Source: Chloroflexota bacterium
GTDB lineage: Bacteria > Chloroflexota > Dehalococcoidia > Dehalococcoidales > RBG-16-60-22
Assembly: GCA_016875955.1 (NCBI GenBank)
Contig: VGOH01000032.1
Location: 1-10,472 of the forward strand
Direction of reading: 5' to 3'
Length of the DNA: 10,472 nt
Shown: one piece after another, positions 6,876 through 10,472 of the stretch
Layout of the letters: every line of letters starts with the position of its first letter
How positions within the stretch are numbered: the first letter of the stretch is position 1
The notes under the pieces: model-generated
Told to the model about the DNA's origin: nothing
Seen by the model: the letters and a program-made list of their open reading frames with translations, nothing else
The model's database searches: none
Translations under genes and position numbers: made by a program

Positions 6876-8090
6876 CTACCGGAACAGGCTCTTCAACCGC
6901 AGAGCCAAATGCCGGATAGCCGAGCCGAAGCTCCAGCGTGCCCAGCTCTGGCTGCCCTCGTGATTGATGCCCCACATCAGCAGGCCAACACTGGTCGCGT
7001 ATGCCGGGTCGCAGAGGACATCGGCGATGCCTTCCATATTAGACGGAGCGCCAACTCTGACCGGAAGCTGCAGTATCTCACGACCCAAGGTAGAGATGCC
7101 TGCCAAGTTGGAGCTGCCGCCGGTGAGAACCAGGCCGGCCGGAACCAGAGTCTCATATTCGGAGCTGGGCAACTCAAGCAGAATGAGCTTCAGGATTTCT
7201 TCAACGCGGGCGCGGATGATATCGCACAGGTCCTGATATGAGACGCCATGTCCGTCCTGAGATATGGCGGTGGTATCTTCGGTTCTGCCTTCGTAGACGG
7301 GCATTACGCTGCCATAACGCTTCTTCATTTCCTCAGCAACATCAAAAGGCAAGCCCAGACCGATGGATACGTCCCGGGTAAGCTGATAGCCTGCGACCGG
7401 CAGTATTGAGGTATGCCAGATGCTGCCTTCCTTAAAGACTGCGATATCAGTCGTGCCGCCGCCGATGTCAGCTAAAATAACGCCGACTTCCTTCTCGTCT
7501 GGAGTCAGTATCGCTTCGCTGCTGGCAAGCGGTTCGAGAACGAGGTCTTCAATATCAATGCCGATGCTGCGGATGCACTTAACCAGGTTCTGTATTGAAG
7601 TCACCGCCGCGGTGATAACATGGGTCTCCACATCAAGCCGGAAACCGTGCATGCCAACGGGGTTCTTAACGTGCGCCTGTCCGTCAACGGCGTATGACCT
7701 GGGAATAACGTGAAGGAGTCTCCGGTCGCTGGGGACCTTCAGGCTCTGCGCCGAGGCGAGAACGCGCTTCAGGTCATCGGTGCGCACCACGCGGTCGTTC
7801 CGCGTTATGGCCACCACGCCGCGATTATTCAGCGAGGTAACGTGGCGGCCAGTCACGCCGACATAGGCTGACTCCACTCTGTAGTTACTTGCCTGCTCCG
7901 CTTTCTTTACTGACTCTCTGATTGACTCCCTGGCCTCATTAATGTTGACCACCAGGCCTTTATGCAGACCAACTGATGGCACAATACCAACGCCAACAAT
8001 GCGCGGTGTGCCGCCCTCATTCATATCCGCCAAAACCGTGCATACTTTAGTGGTGCCAACATCAATTGCCGCTACAGTTCGATTTTTCAT
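6876..8090 (-). CDS. ftsA: Cell division protein FtsA, actin-like membrane tether
   Basis: A 404-aa actin/Hsp70-fold ATPase that anchors FtsZ filaments to the membrane and recruits later division proteins. Phosphate-1 loop AIDVGTTK (8-15), SHS2/1C subdomain roughly 83-162, phosphate-2 loop ILADIGGGTTDIAVF (205-219) and adenosine motif GLVLTGGSSNLAGI (319-332) are all present. The last residues SAIRHLALRLKSLFR (390-404) form a clear amphipathic helix, the family's membrane-targeting sequence. ATG start with AAAGGAGGG just upstream (about 8095-8103). The ATG overlaps the stop of a short upstream ORF as ATGA. FtsZ follows after 48 nt. Length and motifs are normal for FtsA. Confidence 0.97.
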   Translation of the reverse strand: MKNRTVAAIDVGTTKVCTVLADMNEGGTPRIVGVGIVPSVGLHKGLVVNINEARESIRESVKKAEQASNYRVESAYVGVTGRHVTSLNNRGVVAITRNDRVVRTDDLKRVLASAQSLKVPSDRRLLHVIPRSYAVDGQAHVKNPVGMHGFRLDVETHVITAAVTSIQNLVKCIRSIGIDIEDLVLEPLASSEAILTPDEKEVGVILADIGGGTTDIAVFKEGSIWHTSILPVAGYQLTRDVSIGLGLPFDVAEEMKKRYGSVMPVYEGRTEDTTAISQDGHGVSYQDLCDIIRARVEEILKLILLELPSSEYETLVPAGLVLTGGSSNLAGISTLGREILQLPVRVGAPSNMEGIADVLCDPAYATSVGLLMWGINHEGSQSWARWSFGSAIRHLALRLKSLFR

Positions 8091-8143
8091 CTATCCCTCC
8101 TTTTCCATAAATGTGGATTATGATAAGTTCTGTTACGTTTCAC
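8087..8143 (-). CDS. Possible 18-codon ORF coupled to ftsA
   Basis: In the 100-nt gap before ftsA there is a near-perfect ribosome-binding site, AAGGAGGT (8153-8160). Nine nt later a GTG (8141-8143) opens a frame of 18 codons reading MKRNRTYHNPHLWKRRDR. Its TGA (8087-8089) overlaps the ftsA ATG by the classic 4-nt ATGA arrangement. An in-frame TAA at 8159-8161 just upstream prevents a longer version. The ftsA Shine-Dalgarno lies inside this ORF, so its translation would feed ribosomes into ftsA. It may be a coupling leader or a real small basic peptide. The strong RBS and the overlap are seen directly; the function is inference. The same RBS also precedes an ATG TGA start-stop pair in another frame. 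Confidence 0.4.
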   Translation of the reverse strand: MKRNRTYHNPHLWKRRDR

Positions 8144-8190
8144 ATTGCCAGAACCTCCTTAGCCATAACCATTAGCCTAGTCCATTAACC

Positions 8191-8406
8191 TCAGGACGTG
8201 GAAAAGACTGCCTTTAATTTTTCGAGGAGGTCATTCCTTGTTATGGCGCCAACTTTGGTTTCCGCCATAATGCTGTATACCTCATCGGAGCGGTAGAAAT
8301 CAGCCAGATTAATCAGGTGTTTGGCTATTTTTAACCTCACGTCAGCCAGAGTGGTACCTACCTTCTCCCCATCCGCTCCCCATTTTTCTGGTGGCACTGA
8401 TGCCAT
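8191..8406 (-). CDS. Conserved-looking small protein of unknown function, 71 aa
   Basis: I do not recognise this family. The 71-aa product (beginning MASVPPEKWGADGEKVG) is soluble-looking. After a short polar N-terminus it has a probable amphipathic helix around residues 20-40 (LADVRLKIAKHLINLADFYR) and a second helical stretch near 57-68 (RNDLLEKLKAVF), with no membrane segment and no cysteines. The frame extends to a TTG at 8439, but the ATG at 8404-8406 is preferred because AAGGTG (8415-8420) lies 8 nt before it. It sits between rsmH (57 nt upstream) and ftsA, the slot that ftsL or other division genes usually occupy. Without a transmembrane helix it is not an FtsL. Operon context suggests a division or envelope role, but that is inference only. 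Confidence 0.7.
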   Translation of the reverse strand: MASVPPEKWGADGEKVGTTLADVRLKIAKHLINLADFYRSDEVYSIMAETKVGAITRNDLLEKLKAVFSTS

Positions 8407-8463
8407 TATTCTTTCACCTTTCTTGATACATACCTTCAAGAGTTATTGCTATCCCTGGCCAGC

Positions 8464-9519
8464 TCAGGCCATGGCAAAGACCATCTCCAGTTTGCGCAGC
8501 AGCGCCGGCCTTTTCCAGGCTCTGGCTTTGGTCTCCGCCCAGAGAGTTTCCAGCTCCTCGGTGTCCACGCAGTCGTCCTTCTCAAAAAGACGTTGGGCAA
8601 TCCGGAGCTTGGCGCTGCGGCTGCGAGGATTGGCCCGCACCTCATCCTCGGCAGGAGTAATCACATGCCGGCGAATGAGCTTCAGACGGGGTTTGTGCCC
8701 GCAGACACAGACCGGCGTGGCCGGAGGACAGATACACCCCCTGGCTTCTCGCTGCATAAAGCGCTTGACAATGCGGTCTTCCAGGGAATGATAGCTGAGC
8801 ACCACCAGTCTGCCATCAAAACCCAGAAGCTCAATCGCCTGTTTCAGCGCCACCTCCAGGTTTTCCAGCTCCAGATTGACCGCAATGCGCAGTGCCTGAA
8901 ACGTCTTGGTGGCGGGATGGATTCTGGTGGTCCGCGGGCCCACCGCCTTCTCCACGATGCGGGCCAGGTGAAGGGTGGAAGTGACAGGACGCTCCCGGAC
9001 GATAAGACTCGCTATTTGACGACTCCGACTTTCCTCCCCGTAGTTTTGGATAAGGCGTGCCAGCTCCGCTTCCGATGAAGTATTGATGATATCCGCCGCG
9101 GTTATCCCCTGCCCGGGATTAAAGCGCATATCAAGCGGGGCATCATTTTGAAAACTGAAACCACGCCCGCTTCCGTTCAGCTGCAATGAGGAAAGGCCGA
9201 GGTCAAATAAGATACCGTGTACCGGGAAGAAGTCATATTTAATGCAGGTTGTCTGCAGATTAACAAAGTTGTCATTCACCAGAAGGGTGGAATGCTTATG
9301 CCCCTCAAGTTTTTTCTGGGCTGCCTTGATAGCATCGGGGTCGGCATCAATGCCGAGCAACTGGCCTCCGGGATAACTGCGCTCCAGGATTTCCAGGGCA
9401 TGCCCACCCCCGCCCACCGTGCAATCAACGTAACGGCCGCCAGCCTGAACCGCCAGCGCCGCCATTACTTCCTCAAGCATAACCGGGATGTGGTTGGAGG
9501 GCGACTTACTTGGACTCAT
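8464..9519 (-). CDS. rsmH: 16S rRNA (cytosine(1402)-N(4))-methyltransferase
   Basis: A 351-aa SAM-dependent enzyme (MraW) that N4-methylates C1402 in the ribosomal P-site region of 16S rRNA. Visible motifs: HIPVMLEEV (10-18), SAM motif I DCTVGGGGHALEIL (32-45), FDLGLSS (105-111), FSFQNDAPLDMRF (121-133), YHSLEDRIVKRF (243-254), the cysteine cluster CICPPATPVCVCG (262-274) and RSRSAKLR (299-306). About 45 residues extend beyond the last conserved block, making it longer than the usual ~310. ATG at 9519 is preferred over the adjoining GTG at 9522 because GGAG (9527-9530) then has 7 nt spacing. The start lies inside the mraZ 3' end (14-nt overlap), implying translational coupling. Confidence 0.97.
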   Translation of the reverse strand: MSPSKSPSNHIPVMLEEVMAALAVQAGGRYVDCTVGGGGHALEILERSYPGGQLLGIDADPDAIKAAQKKLEGHKHSTLLVNDNFVNLQTTCIKYDFFPVHGILFDLGLSSLQLNGSGRGFSFQNDAPLDMRFNPGQGITAADIINTSSEAELARLIQNYGEESRSRQIASLIVRERPVTSTLHLARIVEKAVGPRTTRIHPATKTFQALRIAVNLELENLEVALKQAIELLGFDGRLVVLSYHSLEDRIVKRFMQREARGCICPPATPVCVCGHKPRLKLIRRHVITPAEDEVRANPRSRSAKLRIAQRLFEKDDCVDTEELETLWAETKARAWKRPALLRKLEMVFAMA

Positions 9520-9943
9520 CACGTCGCTCCAGGCTTTCTATAATCTGCCAGGTCTGTTCCTGACTGACAGCTTTCTCTTCTTCCCAGAGAACCTGATTCC
9601 AGATCTCCAGATAGTTGTTGGCTCCGGTAACGACGATGTCTTCCTGAATTTCAGCGTGTTCGCGCAATGGTACTGGCAGGGCAACTCTGCCCTGCCCATC
9701 AATGGCGACGCTGAAAGCGGTGGCGAATATGGCCCGCTTCAACCGTCTCATCTTGCTGGGGGTCAGTGGACCGCTGGTAAGGGAGGTAGCCAGCTTGCGC
9801 CATTCCGACAACGAGTAAACGTTAATACACTTTTCCGCCCCGGGGGACAGGACCACGCCATCCTTCAGCTCCCTGCGGAACTTGGGCGGTATGGCTACCC
9901 GGCCCTTCTCATCAATCTTGTAATTGTACTCACCGTAAAACAT
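9506..9943 (-). CDS. mraZ: Transcriptional regulator MraZ
   Basis: A 145-aa AbrB-fold DNA-binding protein made of two tandem MraZ domains, each with the DxxGR signature: DEKGR (11-15) and DGQGR (82-86), both followed by VA(I/L)P. The N-terminal MFYGEYNYKIDEKGR is diagnostic. MraZ forms a ring-shaped oligomer and represses its own division operon in E. coli by binding direct repeats downstream of the promoter. ATG at 9941-9943 with GAGGGG (9949-9954) 5 nt before it. It is the first gene of the mraZ-rsmH-orf-ftsA-ftsZ unit, and a five-unit repeat array lies between its promoter and its start, so autoregulation is very likely here too. Confidence 0.97.
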   Translation of the reverse strand: MFYGEYNYKIDEKGRVAIPPKFRRELKDGVVLSPGAEKCINVYSLSEWRKLATSLTSGPLTPSKMRRLKRAIFATAFSVAIDGQGRVALPVPLREHAEIQEDIVVTGANNYLEIWNQVLWEEEKAVSQEQTWQIIESLERRDESK

Positions 9944-9969
9944 TTCGACCCCTCGGGTAGAAAACTACT

Positions 9970-10016
9970 CCATTATCTACCACTTTTATCCACTTTTCAC
10001 CACTTCATAACACTCT
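9970..10016 (-). promoter_or_regulatory. MraZ operator: five direct repeats with 10-bp period
   Basis: On the - strand, 7-nt units occur with exact 10-bp spacing: AGAGTGT (10010-10016), GAAGTGG (10000-10006), AAAGTGG (9990-9996), AAAGTGG (9980-9986) and ATAATGG (9970-9976). The core resembles the AAAGTG(T/G) boxes reported for MraZ in Mollicutes and shares the TGG-type repeat logic of E. coli. The array starts at the -10 element, spans the expected transcription start and ends 26 nt before the mraZ ATG, so bound MraZ would block initiation. Units on one helix face suit a ring-shaped oligomer. Confidence 0.8.
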
Positions 10017-10045
10017 TTATAACACGAGGTAAACACATTTGTCAA
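10016..10045 (-). promoter_or_regulatory. Promoter of the mraZ-ftsZ operon
   Basis: A consensus -35 TTGACA (10040-10045) is spaced 18 nt from TATAAA (10016-10021), or 17 nt from TTATAA (10017-10022). Upstream of the -35, around 10060-10080, the sequence is AT-rich (AAAAATTTTATGGAAAATT) and could act as an UP element. Predicted transcription starts near 10009, inside the first MraZ boxes, giving a leader of roughly 65 nt. Confidence 0.75.
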
Positions 10046-10115
10046 GGCTCTGCGGCTGAATTTTCCATAAAATTTTTAGTACTTTCTGCCTATGATTGTC
10101 CTTTTACTCACCCCT

Positions 10116-10143
10116 TTGTTATTCGCCTCATCTGTGGTAAAAT
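10116..10143 (+). promoter_or_regulatory. Candidate promoter of the MogA/MoaB-family gene
   Basis: TTGTTA (10116-10121) lies 16 nt before TAAAAT (10138-10143). The -10 is a 5/6 match and is preceded by TGTGG. Transcription would start near 10150, leaving a short leader of about 17 nt with no obvious Shine-Dalgarno. It diverges from the mraZ promoter with about 70 nt between the two -35 elements. Confidence 0.45.
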
Positions 10144-10166
10144 GGAATTTGTTTCGGTGCGCGACA

Positions 10167-10472
10167 ATGCTAACTGTCAGCATACTCACCATCAGCGATA
10201 AGGGAGCGCGTGGCCAGCGTTACGACGAAAGCGGCCAGGTTATCCGGGGCATCTTCGCAGAACTCGGCAGCGAGATGGTCAACTACGAGATTGTCCCTGA
10301 CGAGCGCGATATTATCTGCCAGAAGCTGTCCCAATGGGCGGACAATGGCGATACCGATGTCATTGTTACCACCGGCGGCACCGGACTTGGTGAGCGGGAC
10401 GTCACACCCGAAGCCACTATATCGGTGGTAGACCGCGTTGTCCCCGGTCTCGCCGAAGCCATGAGGGCCGGG
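10167..10472 (+). CDS. MogA/MoaB-family molybdenum cofactor biosynthesis protein (3' end missing)
   Basis: The first 102 residues are in the window, with no stop before its edge. The start MLTVSILTISDKGARGQRYD fits MogA/MoaB proteins, and the hallmark TTGGTGLGERDVTPEAT (68-84) carries the conserved glycine-rich loop and aspartate D78 of the molybdopterin-binding site; VPGLAEAMR (92-100) also matches. These enzymes adenylylate molybdopterin before molybdenum (or tungsten) insertion. ATG at 10167 is chosen because it gives the family's usual N-terminus; no clear ribosome-binding site is seen, which suggests a weak or near-leaderless start. MogA and MoaB cannot be separated with confidence from this fragment. 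Anaerobes with molybdo- or tungsto-oxidoreductases commonly need this pathway. Confidence 0.92.
   Translation, partial: MLTVSILTISDKGARGQRYDESGQVIRGIFAELGSEMVNYEIVPDERDIICQKLSQWADNGDTDVIVTTGGTGLGERDVTPEATISVVDRVVPGLAEAMRAG

Noticed and set aside
8446..9078. Long + strand open frame (210 codons) opposite rsmH.
   Set aside because: It is a mirror of the well-supported rsmH coding sequence, with no motif of its own.
9488..10201. + strand open frame of 237 codons covering the region opposite mraZ and the operator.
   Set aside because: It runs across mraZ, its promoter and the start of the mog gene, so it conflicts with three supported features and has no recognisable domain.
10210..10431. + strand 73-codon frame inside the mog-family gene.
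   Set aside because: It is in a different frame from the MogA/MoaB coding sequence, which carries the diagnostic GGTG...RDVTPEA motif.

Overview
The window reads as a chromosomal housekeeping region of a bacterium, most likely an uncultured member of the Chloroflexota (Dehalococcoidia-like). That placement is an inference. It rests on a moderately GC-rich sequence and on a compressed division cluster (mraZ, rsmH, a small ORF, ftsA, ftsZ) with no peptidoglycan-synthesis genes between its members. A 16S rRNA or marker-gene tree would be needed to confirm it.

Left part (1-3711, + strand): the 3' end of a membrane-fusion (HlyD/MacA-type) protein, a MacB/LolD-type ABC ATPase and a MacB/FtsX-family permease form a tripartite export operon. 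A separate CvpA-family membrane protein follows. A hairpin at 3752-3793 lies between cvpA and the convergent ferredoxin gene.

Middle (3858-5210, - strand): rsmD (16S rRNA m2G966 methyltransferase), coaD (phosphopantetheine adenylyltransferase; its GTG start overlaps the rsmD stop by 4 nt) and a YfhL-type 2[4Fe-4S] ferredoxin look like one transcription unit read right to left. A candidate promoter and an upstream hairpin at 5263-5332 separate it from the division operon.

Right part (5369-10045, - strand): a division operon. Its promoter (TTGACA / TATAAA, 10016-10045) is followed at once by five repeat units with exact 10-bp spacing (9970-10016), which look like MraZ operator boxes. Then come mraZ, rsmH, an unrecognised 71-aa protein, a possible 18-codon ORF that would be translationally coupled to ftsA, then ftsA, ftsZ, and a possible 60-aa zinc-ribbon protein. 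MraZ probably autoregulates the unit. FtsA, through its C-terminal amphipathic helix, would tether FtsZ to the membrane.

Far right (10116-10472, + strand): a divergent promoter and the 5' part of a MogA/MoaB-family molybdenum cofactor gene, cut by the window end.

The most interesting signals are the MraZ box array, the mini-ORF chain in front of ftsA, the unrecognised 71-aa protein in the slot usually held by ftsL, and the small zinc-ribbon ORF after ftsZ. I see no mobile element, CRISPR array, rRNA or tRNA.
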